A stretch of 64,000 nt of DNA from Acanthaster planci (lineage: Eukaryota; Echinodermata; Asteroidea; Valvatida; Acanthasteridae). A model generated the notes under the pieces. That model had not been told where the DNA came from, made no database searches, and worked only from the letters and a program-made list of their open reading frames with translations. Both the position numbers and the translations under genes were made by a program. The stretch covers positions 741,049-805,048 of the forward strand of contig NW_019091444.1 of NCBI RefSeq assembly GCF_001949145.1. Direction: 5' to 3'. Shown here one piece after another: positions 1-10,018 of this stretch; the stretch's first letter is position 1; each line of letters begins with the position of its first letter.

Positions 1-867
1 CCCATTTCCACTTCCCACAGCCACCTAGTAGTTTGCTAGTGGGCGAGCGTCTCTGTCATTATGACATGTAAGTCATTCTTGTGGTTGGTTGGTGCTGCTG
101 ATTGATGTCATTTGGGTGTGTCTCTTCCGTTGAGAAACATGCTTCAGTTCTGTGCCTTGCCTCCATTTTGAAATCCGCTGTTCGTTCTAAGTTGGATGCA
201 GCCACTCATTTTATGTTGACAAATACGCCAAATTTATCCACTGTGAACAAGAATTGTTTTGGTCATATTTTGTTACACTGTGAATACATACAATTTTAGT
301 AGAACGTTTAATTCTTCTTCTCACTGTTGAATACTTTGTGCTTCCCTTCACATCCCAGTCGTTAGTTATTTGGTTTTTTTTTACAGCTTCATGGCACCGT
401 TTCATAACAGTACCGAACTTTTCTTTATATTCTTGCTTGCTTGGTCTTAAGGAGTGATGGTCCACCTCATCAGCGTTAAGAACTTTTATGGTAGTGTGTT
501 CCCTTTTTTTTTTCCTTTTTTGTGATAAAGATCATTTCCAATGAGCATTCCAGCCATCATTGTTTCCATTTTGTTCCAGGAAATGATTCACACTTTTGCT
601 TTGAAGCCACTTACGTTCTGCAGATGTTCTTTTGGTGGAAGTTAGTCCAGTATTGCTGCCTTTTTAGAAAGCTTGGCTGCTGTTCTCATCATTTCTTTAG
701 CTTTCAGGTCGTATGTACCAGTTGTCATTTTGTCACAGAATTTTGTCTTCACATTGGTGTCATACTGTTAAGTTTTGCTTTTCTTCAGCATTCAATTCCT
801 CTCTGATGGATTGTGTAGTGATTGTAAAGTTCAACTTTTCCCTCTTTTCTCTTTCTTTTACCTGCAG
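1..867 (+). other. Probable last intron of the left-edge gene
   Basis: No coding exon is recognisable here. The stretch ends in a strong 3' splice site: a long pyrimidine-rich tract from about 833 runs into cctgcag, with the AG at 866-867, directly before an open, GC3-rich exon. The T-rich composition (runs of T near 365-380 and 503-520) fits an intron. Upstream exons of this gene must lie beyond the window or be too short to recognise. Confidence 0.5.
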
Positions 868-1339
868 GGACGCCTCATGTCCCCCTGATGGTAAATTTAG
901 TTACTCAGCTACAGAGAGTGGTATTACTCACGACCTCCAAGCTATCTCACAATGCAATATTTATCAACCAGAATCGTTGGGGCCCAGCTCGCTTCAAAAG
1001 TTCCCGCCGGACTTCGTGTCTCGGCACCGCCGCCGCCTGCCCAGTATCCCATCGTGCCACTCCTTCCCAGAGACCAACTCGCTGCCCGAGTACGCGGAAT
1101 CCACCTCTGCGCCCGATCAGACCGAGACCAGTTCCCTGACCGACTACCTCGATGTGGACTCCCTGCATGACTACATGGGCATGGGGTCGTCCGATGAGGA
1201 GGACGAATCAGGCATCATAAACCAACCTCCCAGGAGACCTGCTCCGAATGCCAAGAGGGTCGAGGTGCCATCGCAGCTCACCACCTACCTGTTTGGCAAG
1301 TACTGTGGAGAGGAATTAGGAAAGGAGACAAGTGTTTAA
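868..1339 (+). CDS. 3'-terminal coding exon of an unrecognised protein, 5' partial
   Basis: The reading frame starting GAC GCC at 869 stays open to the TAA at 1337-1339, giving about 156 C-terminal residues; base 868 completes a codon begun in the previous exon. From about 980 onward third positions are strongly C/G-rich, which supports this frame over the overlapping frame that begins at 888. The product is Ser/Pro-rich and low in complexity: a basic RHRRR segment, a stretch rich in Ser, Thr and Asp, an acidic GSSDEEDESG patch resembling a casein kinase 2 site, and a more ordered tail with TTYLFGKYCGEE. The last four residues, ETSV, fit a class I PDZ-domain ligand (S/T-x-V at the C terminus). 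I do not recognise the family. A membrane or cortical protein bound by a PDZ scaffold is possible but is only inferred from the last four residues. Confidence 0.6.
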
Positions 1340-2430
1340 AGTTCCCCATTTTATTATGAGAAATCTGTTGAAGAACAAGTTGAAAATGCCTTCTGAAGCA
1401 AATTTGAAAAGGAAATTCAAAAATAGGTGAGACGTCTGCTTGAAGTATTGGTAGCCAGTGGAAACACGTTGTGTGTGACATGTTAGCAATGTGTCTAACT
1501 TTGTCTTCTTGCTATTTGGTAACGAAGCAAGATTGTTGATCTTCAGTTTTCATAGTCAAAACAAGAAACCATTTCTGCATGAAAAGTATGACACTTCATA
1601 GAGCTTACCCAAGTATGCTTTTTTATCTTGGGTAACACACATCAACTTGTTAAATGCTTCCTAAAGTACATATCCAGGCATGCACACTTGTCCACACTTG
1701 GGTGGCTTAATTTCAACTGAATGTGCACAAAAACCATAAAGTAATGCATTTGAGCATTTACTCACATTGGAAGTGGCACCCGGGTGTCCTACACTAAAAA
1801 GTGATGCACTGTATTTTGGAGGGCTTAGATATTCCGTGGATTCCGTGTCATTCGGACCGAGAATCATATCAAGCAAAATAACTTCTTAGCGTTATTGAAG
1901 GGAAATTGCCACTAGGTTACATGTAGGTGCTTTTTAATAAAGAAAGAAAAGGCTTACTAATGTTAAAGAATATATGCAAACAGAACAATTGCTCGTGGAA
2001 TAGTTGCCAAACTGTCGCTTATAAAATGTATGTAAGCTAAAAAAAATATTGTCCAAGGTCAAGTGTGCCTTGCAAAATGTAAAAGCAAAGGTCTAAAATG
2101 TATTCAGGGCTTACTGTTTTCTGATGTTTAAAACTGGTAATATGGAATTATCGTCGGTACGTGTGGGAAATTAGAGATAGGCATACAAGTAACTATAACC
2201 AAGTGGTAACTGTGACTATTTGCAAATCCGACTATAGACCTGCATTAACCCTAGCAGTCCTCAATCCTTCACCTGTTGGAGGACTGAGGACTGTTAGGGT
2301 TAAGGTCATAAATTTGCCACAATTGTACTATTACATGTATATTCTCCCACTTTTCGAGGTAGTCCCGAAACGTCTCACAAAATTTACTTTCTTTTCAAAC
2401 CTCTCTCAGAATTCAGCGATTATGAATAAA
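1340..2430 (+). other. Probable 3' UTR with two poly(A) signals
   Basis: AT-rich sequence follows the stop codon. Canonical AATAAA hexamers lie at 1936-1941 and 2425-2430, so a short (about 0.6 kb) and a long (about 1.1 kb) 3' UTR are possible. The longer form would contain the hairpin at 2245-2303. The true cleavage site cannot be read from sequence. Confidence 0.4.
2245..2303. repeat. Near-perfect 26-bp inverted repeat with 7-nt loop
   Basis: The left arm (2245-2270, starting TTAACCCTAGCAGTCC) and the reverse complement of the right arm (2278-2303, starting TTAACCCTAACAGTCC) differ at three of 26 positions. As RNA this would form a long rod-like hairpin. The loop is short for a microRNA precursor. 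It could be a small foldback transposon remnant or a structured 3' UTR element. Confidence 0.75.
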
Positions 2431-4589
2431 GCTGTCATTGTTTCAGGGGTTATAAATGACAGGATTCTTTAATAGCCGCTGAAGTGGTCGTTGAAATTGT
2501 ACAGTTGACCTGGCAACTATGTTTTGCATTCGGTCATGTTTAATGTGGCATTTCTGTTTACTTCTTTAAATCGGACGTCGTATTACGGTTAGCGATTGCC
2601 ATGTTAAACTGGGGAAATAATGATTAAGTTTAGTGGCCTTTGGGAGAGCAGAATGAGCATCGTTAGCTGCATTTTGGACTTTACAGTGGAAAAGGATATA
2701 CAACGAGTATCTGTCTGGAAGAATAGTTTAGGTTTGATTTGATATTGGAAGTTGTTTTTTCCAAAAAGTATATATTTTTAATACTTATCCTATTCATTCA
2801 TTATCAACAAGCAAGTCTTCCTGAATGAGTTACAGTGTAACAGCCAAATTCGGATTAATTGGCATAGGAATATTGTGAGTAGATTGCCGGATTCTTGCGT
2901 TTTCTTGCTACGTCAGTTCAAGAAGAGTCTGTGCCAAATGGCCGTAGTATTGTTACAAAAATTTGGCGGGTCGGCAGACGCTACCAGTAAAACATCAGAG
3001 CATGCGGCTGTTTTATGTAGAGATAATTTCCTTTTTTAGTACGTTGCTCCATTGGATTTGTTTCTACTATGAATAGATGCTAAGTATTCAATTATGATTG
3101 TATTTATAGCTTTTATGACCATGCCGAGCAAAGATTTTTGAGATTCCGAGGTTGTAATCTTTGAAACATATTGTCCAATTTAGCACTCGGTTTTAAGCAC
3201 TGATTTCCGGTTATAAGTACAATTTGATGTACGTAAACGTCTATCTTAAGGCGCACACAATGTATATAGCTTGATCGTTCGCAATCACAAGATGGTAAGT
3301 GTTGTCGGATCTGGAAGCGCCATTTTGATGGCAGAATTTATAGCATTTAATTTCGAGAGGTACTAGGTGACACGTGTCCTTTGGGAGTTCTGATAGTTCT
3401 GAAATCAGTGCTGGAATGGGTTGTTGGATGAATTCGAGTAATGTAAATCATTCCTTTATGTGAATTTGTCACTTTAATTGTACATAAGGAGAATTTGTGA
3501 CGATATTTAAGTAGATGATTCAAGTTCAAATCAATCATATTGGAAAGTATAAAGGTAAAATATCGCAGGTCCTTTTTTACATTGTCAGAGTTGTATGTAT
3601 GTTTTGCTATGGCAATTTTGTAGTGACGATGGATTCGAAGTTCTTTAGAACATTATTGTTTCGATGCTGCGATTAATCGATTAAGTTGTGCTTTTATTTG
3701 CCTTGTAGAAATTCTCTTTCGCGAGTACCTTGGTGCTCAAAGCAATTAGGGAGCGAATTTGTAGTAGTTTGTTTGTTTTGTTTTGTTTTTTGTTTCCTCG
3801 TATGGGTTTTTGAATCGTTTGGTTATCTTCTATTTGATTTTGTTCTGGATGGTTTGTAAGTTTTGTTCTTTTGTCTAAGATTCCACGTGGGTGTGTATCT
3901 TGTCTGGATGTCTGTATATTGTCATGTTTTTGTTTGTTTTGTGCTGTTTGTTCCTTGTAGGTTACAATTTTTGTTGTGTATCCGGTTTATTAGTTTTCTT
4001 CTGTTGTGAACACCCTGCCGACAAACACTTACCATTCCTTGCTAATATTCAATGGGAAGTTGCACTGATTTCTTGATGAATGTTGCACAACGAAAATCAT
4101 GTGTGTCTGAAGAGCTTCGGCGGTTCTTGTGCTCGTTCCGTATAATGTTCTCTACCATTCACTCAGCGTAACCTGTCCTGGTGGTATTCCTGTGATATGG
4201 TAGTTCTAGAATGGACAAGTAACAGTCTTAAAAATGGAATAAAGCGATATGTATTAAATGTAAAGCTGAAATAATCTTTTTTTCCTGCCACTACTTTTGT
4301 CATTCTTCCCGTTTTAGAAAGGAACTGCTTCATTAACTGCATGTAACAGCAGATGGATAGTGCGTGTTCGATTCTAACCGAGCACCCCGATCCACAGATA
4401 AAATGCTATCAATATTTTACAGGGCGGCAGAAGTCGGTGTTTGCGGGTTTATGGTTCAAGCAAGTCTACCCCTGGGCAGTGTTTGTAAGGTTTGAGTCCA
4501 GACAAGAGTCCCGCTTTTACGCTTCCCAATAATTACCAATCATAGAACTGTACCTGATAGAATTAAAACCCGATCGTCGGTGTCAGAAT
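2431..4589. other. Non-coding stretch, no gene seen
   Basis: I see no supportable exon. The sequence is AT-rich, with a T/G-rich low-complexity tract at about 3765-3800 (TTTTG repeats) and more T/G-rich sequence to about 3990. The short ORF at 3891-4076 lies in this low-complexity sequence and has no recognisable content. Confidence 0.5.
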
Positions 4590-4660
4590 TGCTGGTAGCG
4601 TGGTGATAAGGCTTGGGACTTGTGTCTCCGCGAGCTCGGTTCGAATCCGCTGCCCGGAAT
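4590..4660 (+). repeat. tRNA-like unit, probable tRNA-derived SINE head
   Basis: The sequence carries an A-box-like TGGTAGCGTGGT and, about 45 bases on, a B-box GGTTCGAATCC, in the order and spacing of an internal RNA polymerase III promoter. The flanks do not pair into a 7-bp acceptor stem and the T stem is imperfect, so it is not a functional tRNA gene. It lies beside two other tRNA-like units, which suggests nested or clustered SINE insertions. Confidence 0.55.
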
Positions 4661-4732
4661 TTTATTTTCCGTCTCCTTAGCCGAGTCTTTTAGATAAATA
4701 TTAGAAACAAGTCTTTTCTTAATGGGGACCCA

Positions 4733-4870
4733 AGTTGGGTACTCGATAGATGCGTCGCCTCCTGAGTAGGTGGTCCCGGGTTCGAGTCCCGGCCAGGGAA
4801 ACCTGCGGTGGACTGGAGTCCCGTGGCGGTAGTGTAGCTAACTAGATAAAATAAAATAAAATAAAACAGA
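4733..4870 (+). repeat. tRNA-derived SINE with (ATAAA)n tail
   Basis: A well-formed T-arm region is present around 4777-4795 (B box GGGTTCGAGTCCC with pairing arms). A non-tRNA body follows, ending in a tandem ATAAA tail at about 4845-4866, the usual structure of a tRNA-derived SINE with a simple-repeat 3' tail. No intact acceptor stem is visible. The 5' limit is approximate. Confidence 0.65.
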
Positions 4871-4927
4871 ATTTTACTCTTTTATACGGAAGTAGGTTTG
4901 AAGTAAAAAGAATTTAAAAGGCCTCTG

Positions 4928-5006
4928 CTTTCCCTGGTGGGATTCGAACCCACGATGACTGGCATGAGCGTTAGAGTGCCTACCGACCAGGCCAACACGC
5001 TCTTCC
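4928..5006 (-). repeat. tRNA-like SINE head, minus strand
   Basis: Read on the minus strand the unit has an A-box-like TGGCCTGGTCGG and a B box GGTTCGAATCC. The T stem pairs cleanly (GTGGG with CCCAC) and is followed by CAGGGAAA. The 5' flank is not complementary to that 3' sequence, so there is no acceptor stem, and the anticodon arm does not fold convincingly. It is therefore called a SINE head or tRNA pseudogene. It faces the unit at 4733-4870. Confidence 0.6.
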
Positions 5007-7210
5007 TATCTTAAGCAGTTTGAATGTAATACTTATATATTCGGCAGGTTAAAGTAACCAAAAAAAAAATGCAAGTCCACGCGCATGCGCTTTATGGCTT
5101 TCAAGGTTTAAATGAAAACGCCCGCCTTTCGTTATCATCATGTTTCCGGCTGGTTGTGTGTTTGATGTTTCTGTAAAGAAAACATAGTTTGGTAATTAGC
5201 AGTCCATTTCATTATATTAATCATGCCACAAAATGTCTTTTTTTCCAAACAAGTTCATTGTACGAAACATGCTGGTCCTTATTAGCAATGAATTTAACTA
5301 AGAGTGTCTTTAGAAACGCAAACGCACTGGTGCATTGACGCAGCATACCTGTTCAAAATGCGTTCCAACTCAACGGGAAACATTTTTCCCCGAAGCTTCA
5401 CTGGTTTTTCCAAAAGTTTAAAAAGGATGCTTTTTTCTTTTCATCATCTCACTCGTCGAAACAAAATTAATTTCCATCCTTGGCAAGGGCATATGTACAA
5501 CACCTTCAAATATTAGGCGGTCGGGAGAAAGATGGCAGTTCGCTTGAACTTTTTGGTTTTATTTGCAAATTTTATTTCTTTTTTAAATTCCACGTCTAAG
5601 GTCATGCACTACAACTGTGGTTCAACCAAACAGGATTGTAATGTAACACTGAATTCAATCACAGAGAAGACCAAGCGTACAGAACACTGTCCACCATACA
5701 TTGCTATGCCAAATCCATCCCCCCAAAAGCGTGACAGATGTGCGTTCCGACAGCGCCGGGTGACTTGGCGCGTGTGCCGGGCGGCAGCCCCGCCAGAGAT
5801 CCGTGCCCTCCCCCCCTCCAACCTTCACTATACCCACAGTCCCATGAACTGTGCAATAAGCCAGTCCATTCCATTGTGTGTCCAACCTTGGCCAGCACCC
5901 AGAGTGCGGACCCGCTCGTTTGCATATTCATATATTTACTGCACTCAGCCTTGCTGATTGCAGGTCATTATAAAAAATCAAAGACTCTTACTGCTAGAGT
6001 AGAGGGTAGTTTCATGCGCGCCGCGAACAATTAAGCCCAAAGCATCGATTTTTGTAGCGCTCAAGAAAATTGATCACGCAAATGAAGACGTGCATTTTTT
6101 TTCCGACCGCCGCTGAAAACGTGACATATGGGGTTAATGGGCGACGCGAAGAGTCCCCCCATTCAAATTGCATGTCGATGTTTATAGACATTAATATTTT
6201 CATAGCCCAGTTTTAGTCGAGTTTTCCGGAAGCGACCGAAAAGAGATGCCATTTTCGGGAGGTCCAAAATGTCTGACAGATGGGGAAAGGAGATGGGATG
6301 GAGGCATCCCCCTCGATCGGGACAGGGTTTACGTTGCGATTAATGGAAATTCGTCCCCCCGCAGAGTAAAAAATGTTCTCCAAGGCATGCGAACTGGTAA
6401 AATGAAAGACGGTCTTTTTTTATCACTGCATGTATTTTTTTCGTATTTTTCCTAACTTTCCAGTGACGGGTTTGAATTTCGTTAATAAGTGGGCAAAACT
6501 GCGAACGAGGCAAACGTTCATTATTTTTGAGCGCGTTTTGTGACTGTAATTATTTCTCACCCTCGCGAGAGACCCGCGCGCCTTTTTCCCCTCAGCATTT
6601 TCTGTGGTTAATTTTACTCCGTGGTCTCTCCATTTTGTGGTGTAGTTATCAATGACGTCCGGTGCACAATGTATACGACGGCTAATTTCCGCTCTGGCAA
6701 TTTACCATATGGGGTCTCTGTCCCAGGCCACCAGAGGCCCCTAGAAGGTGCGGAATTTTGGTGAAAATTTCCAAGTTTCCCAACTGACAGACAATAACTC
6801 TCTGACCTTAATTACAATAATCAGTCTCTTTGAAAAAACTGGTCCCTTATACAGTTTTTCTTGTTAGCTCCAAGGATTGTGATTTGAAGGTTAGTTTTTG
6901 AAGGTTCCTTATTTGATTTATAAACCGATAGTATCCGTGCGTGCCCAACTGTTATTTTTTGTGTATTAGTCAATGCGTGCCAAAATTAGTAAAACTAATT
7001 TTTGTGTGTGGTTTATAGATTAACAAGGCGATATTAAGCTGGAGACGAAGGCTGACATATTTATTTTATCGATCCTACAAGCAGAAGTATAGAACTGCAT
7101 TTGCAAGCTGAACGAAAAGAAAAACTAACCGATGATTGTTCGTCGTCATTACTGAGATGCTTTCACTCAGCAAAACCGCATGAGGTCGTACTTGTAGATC
7201 AGACTACCGT
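5007..7210. other. Non-coding stretch with a GC-mixed block at 6480-6830
   Basis: No exon could be supported. The short ORFs at 5532-6034 overlap on both strands and show no protein-like pattern. The block at about 6480-6830 alternates CpG-containing segments with TTAAT/AATTA words and a CTCF-like word (CCACCAGAGGCCCC at 6728-6741), a texture often seen in developmental enhancers. That is an impression, not a call. Confidence 0.4.
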
Positions 7211-7460
7211 CTTGGGCCGTTTTCCAATACTCAACTTCGGCTCCGTCTTAGGCTTCCACTGTTTTTTTTACTAGCTGACTTTGCAACTGTAAGCGCAGTA
7301 ATCAGTCTAATAGTGCCACAGAACATCAAATAAGATGCAAGAAAGCCACAAATTACAGTAATACAATGTAATTTAAACGCTTCAGGCCCACAACCGGGGA
7401 TTGGTTTTGGGAACGAAGCCCGAGACGGAGACGAAGATGACTATTGGAAAACGGCCTTGG
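7211..7460. mobile_element. MITE-like element with about 46-bp terminal inverted repeats
   Basis: The left end (7211-7256) and the reverse complement of the right end (7415-7460) share GGCCGTTTTCCAATA, then CTTCG, CTCCGTCT and GGCTTC in register, with scattered mismatches. The element is about 250 bp and has no coding capacity, as expected for a non-autonomous DNA transposon. No clear target-site duplication was seen, so the superfamily is not assigned. Confidence 0.75.
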
Positions 7461-9471
7461 ATTCTCTGTGATCATAGTCAGCACACTCGCCTGCAATCAC
7501 GCTGTGCTTGACACGAGGAGAAGGATCTGGAACATTCCGGCTTGAGGATGGCCTCCTCTCCAGCCACTCGAGGACGAGATGGACTCGTTCATCACTGCAC
7601 TCTGCAATCACCATGATCCGAAATGTGGTGACTCTACCTGTTGGGTCGGACTGCGAGAGTTCCGCATGGGTTGGAGCTGAGGCACAGCGGTGTCTAGTGA
7701 TCTGGCGAAGAGAAGAACACACTACCTCTGGTCAGTCTAATTATTAAAGGTCTTGGATCCGGAGTTTCACAAGAACCAAACCGTCTGCGTCAGAAAAATC
7801 GTGGCCTCAACAATTTATGCATGCATGCTTTGGGCAAGATAGGAAATGTACCGAATGAACAACCTTATTGTTCTTCGGTCGTGTACAACTAAACTACACT
7901 TCTTGGACAAAATCTTAAATTGGTCAGTTGTAAGTCCTTAAACTGTCTGCCGCAAAATGATTACGTAAGCAGTCGTGACATTTCATTGTTTGAGATAAAT
8001 GATTCGAATTAAGGCTAGGCCACACCTTCAAGTTTTTCTTTCATTGAGATTTATACAGGGTATTGTGAGTGCCCTACGCAAATTCTCTCCTCCCGTTTTT
8101 TATTTTGTCAATCTTTGATAATGAGACCTCGATCCAGGGTACTTGAGTCCCCGCCCTCAAACGTGACTGTGACATACCAGCGGCCGTTGGAGTGCACGAT
8201 GAGTTATAGGAGTCATTGTGTCCAGACCACCAAAAATGATTGGAGGAACCTCCTCTCCGTCACCTTGTAATGAACGGTGTGGGGCGACTTCAATTAGTGT
8301 TTGAAATTGCAGAGTTTCTTGTGAATGCATGTCTGAAGTACGTATCCATGCGAATATGAATAGCGCGTAGGCTGCCTGATTTTACTGATAATGCCATTTT
8401 ATGGCCGCTTTTTTTCCCCGAGAAAATCCTCCATTACTCGCTTTTTTTTTTTTTTTTTTGAGGTGTACCAATTAATGGATTTGTTCTCAAGTCTCCTTAA
8501 AACGGCATACTTCTCTCGCGACACCTCGAGCAGAAAATCCCCAACTTTTGGCCGGCGGGCACAGTTTGAAAAGTTCGCCTCACCCTGGAGAGAGACAGCC
8601 GACGAATAACTACGTCCGGAGCCGCACCGAGAGCGGTGAAAGTACAGACAGCTTCAGCGGGTAGGACGACGAAAATCACGGCGCTCGCTCGCCCTCCGTA
8701 GGCAGCTCGCTTCAAATCGGCTTAACCGTCACTAACGACCAAGAACTGATGTCTCAGAGCCCCGAGGGTAGAACATCCTGCTAAGTATCGGTTTAGTGGT
8801 ATAGCATTATCCCAGGAAAAAAAAAAAGAAGTGGCACAGGTTGTCAGACAGAAGCAAATTGTAACCTAAATGGTGCGCTACCTATAAGTTAATTGTCATT
8901 TTACGAAAATTTGCTGTGGCTAAAAAAGTAGCAGCCGCTCACGACGTTGTCTTACTGTGCGGTAATTTAAAGTGTGGATGTCATATACCGTATGACGTAA
9001 AATCTCAGTCACTGTGAACATCGGGTAAACTCAGCGGAACTCTGTACAAGGATCAGTCATGACTGGTGGACCAAGGTCTGGTCGAAACGTGTGTTTATTG
9101 GAAAGAAAACTGTGATGGATCGACCTCGTGATTTAGGGGCCCGACGTGGAATTGTTTTTCCCAATTCCAATCACGACCACGCACTTGTCAAGATCACGAT
9201 TGCCGTCCCAGTTGTAGTTCTATCGCAGGGCAGGGCAGGGCATCAGACGAGACGCTTAGTGTGATCTGTGATCAAACTAATAAAATAATGATTACGGGTA
9301 TGGAAAATGTCAATAAGTTGCACGCCAATCTAGAAGGTATATGTCTCCAGTTGACCTTTGAGCTTTTAATTTTATGAGAATTTTTTTTAAATGATCAATT
9401 GTCCATGCGCTTCTCCCATTAAAACTGGTTTTGAAAAAGTAAATAATGTAATCCAGGAAATTCGTGCACAA
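7461..9471. other. Non-coding stretch, no gene seen
   Basis: Both-strand ORFs at 7441-7747 mirror each other and lack recognisable content. A poly-T run of about 18 lies near 8443-8460, and a GC-richer segment occupies 8500-8720. Nothing else is supportable. Confidence 0.45.
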
Positions 9472-9534
9472 CCACCCCAACCACCCCAACCACCACAACC
9501 ACCCCAACCACCCCAACCACCCCAACCACCACAC
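9472..9534 (+). repeat. 9-bp minisatellite, unit CCACCCCAA, 7 copies
   Basis: Seven consecutive 9-mers start at 9472. Five are CCACCCCAA; units three and seven carry variant bases (CCACCACAA and CCACCACAC). The His-Pro-Asn repeat or Trp-Leu-Gly repeat ORFs predicted across it are artefacts of this array. Confidence 0.9.
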
Positions 9535-9604
9535 CTATACGATCACGAAGCTGTGTTGGGGATATGGTGAAACAAAACTTCTTTTCTCCTTGAGCTTATT
9601 TGAG

Positions 9605-9757
9605 CTAACTCATTCGTACGTACGACTTTTAAGTTGTACATCATATTATCTCATGCGTACGACTTATAACTCGTACGTACCGACTAATCTCGAACGTACG
9701 ATTTATATGGGCCTACCATAAGTTGTACGTACGACATAAGTCGTACGTGTGAGTTAG
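9605..9757. repeat. GTAC-rich palindrome cluster in an overall inverted repeat
   Basis: The words CGTACGAC, GTCGTACG and CGTACGTAC recur many times. The left end (CTAACTCA at 9605-9612) is matched in inverted orientation by TGAGTTAG at 9750-9757, each followed inward by similar CGTACGACTT/AAGTTGTAC segments. Related words continue to about 9810. It is probably a foldback element or a degenerate palindromic array, and its CGTACG density is far above background. Confidence 0.65.
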
Positions 9758-9822
9758 GATTCATACGATGTACTTACGAGATGCAAGTCGTACACATACG
9801 TACGAGATATGATGTATGACTT

Positions 9823-10018
9823 AAGGCGCCTTTCCGTACGCGCGTCAACACTTGCGCCAAGCGTTGCGCATCCGTCAAAATTGATCCCGGTGCGATTTTG
9901 AAGGCTGAACGCAATACACCCACGTGTTATGTCAATGGAATCGATTTCTGTGTCCGCATGAACGCATCATGTAAGCAACACATCCAAAAAGGTACATAGG
10001 CCTAGAGAAAGGCGCCTT
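9823..10018. mobile_element. Possible short MITE, 12-bp perfect terminal inverted repeats
   Basis: AAGGCGCCTTTC at 9823-9834 is repeated as an exact reverse complement at 10007-10018, bounding 196 bp without coding potential. The repeat itself contains the 10-bp palindrome AAGGCGCCTT, so some of the match is self-complementarity and the call is weaker than for the other elements. It abuts the GTAC palindrome cluster. Confidence 0.4.

Noticed and set aside
888-1139. Alternative reading frame of the left-edge exon
   Set aside because: It lacks the GC3 pattern of the frame ending at 1339 and closes early.
4590-5006. Functional tRNA genes
   Set aside because: A and B boxes are present but no acceptor stem and no sound anticodon arm; one unit has an ATAAA tail typical of SINEs.
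9310-9721. Trp-Leu-Gly and His-Pro-Asn repeat proteins
   Set aside because: Both are frames of the CCACCCCAA minisatellite.
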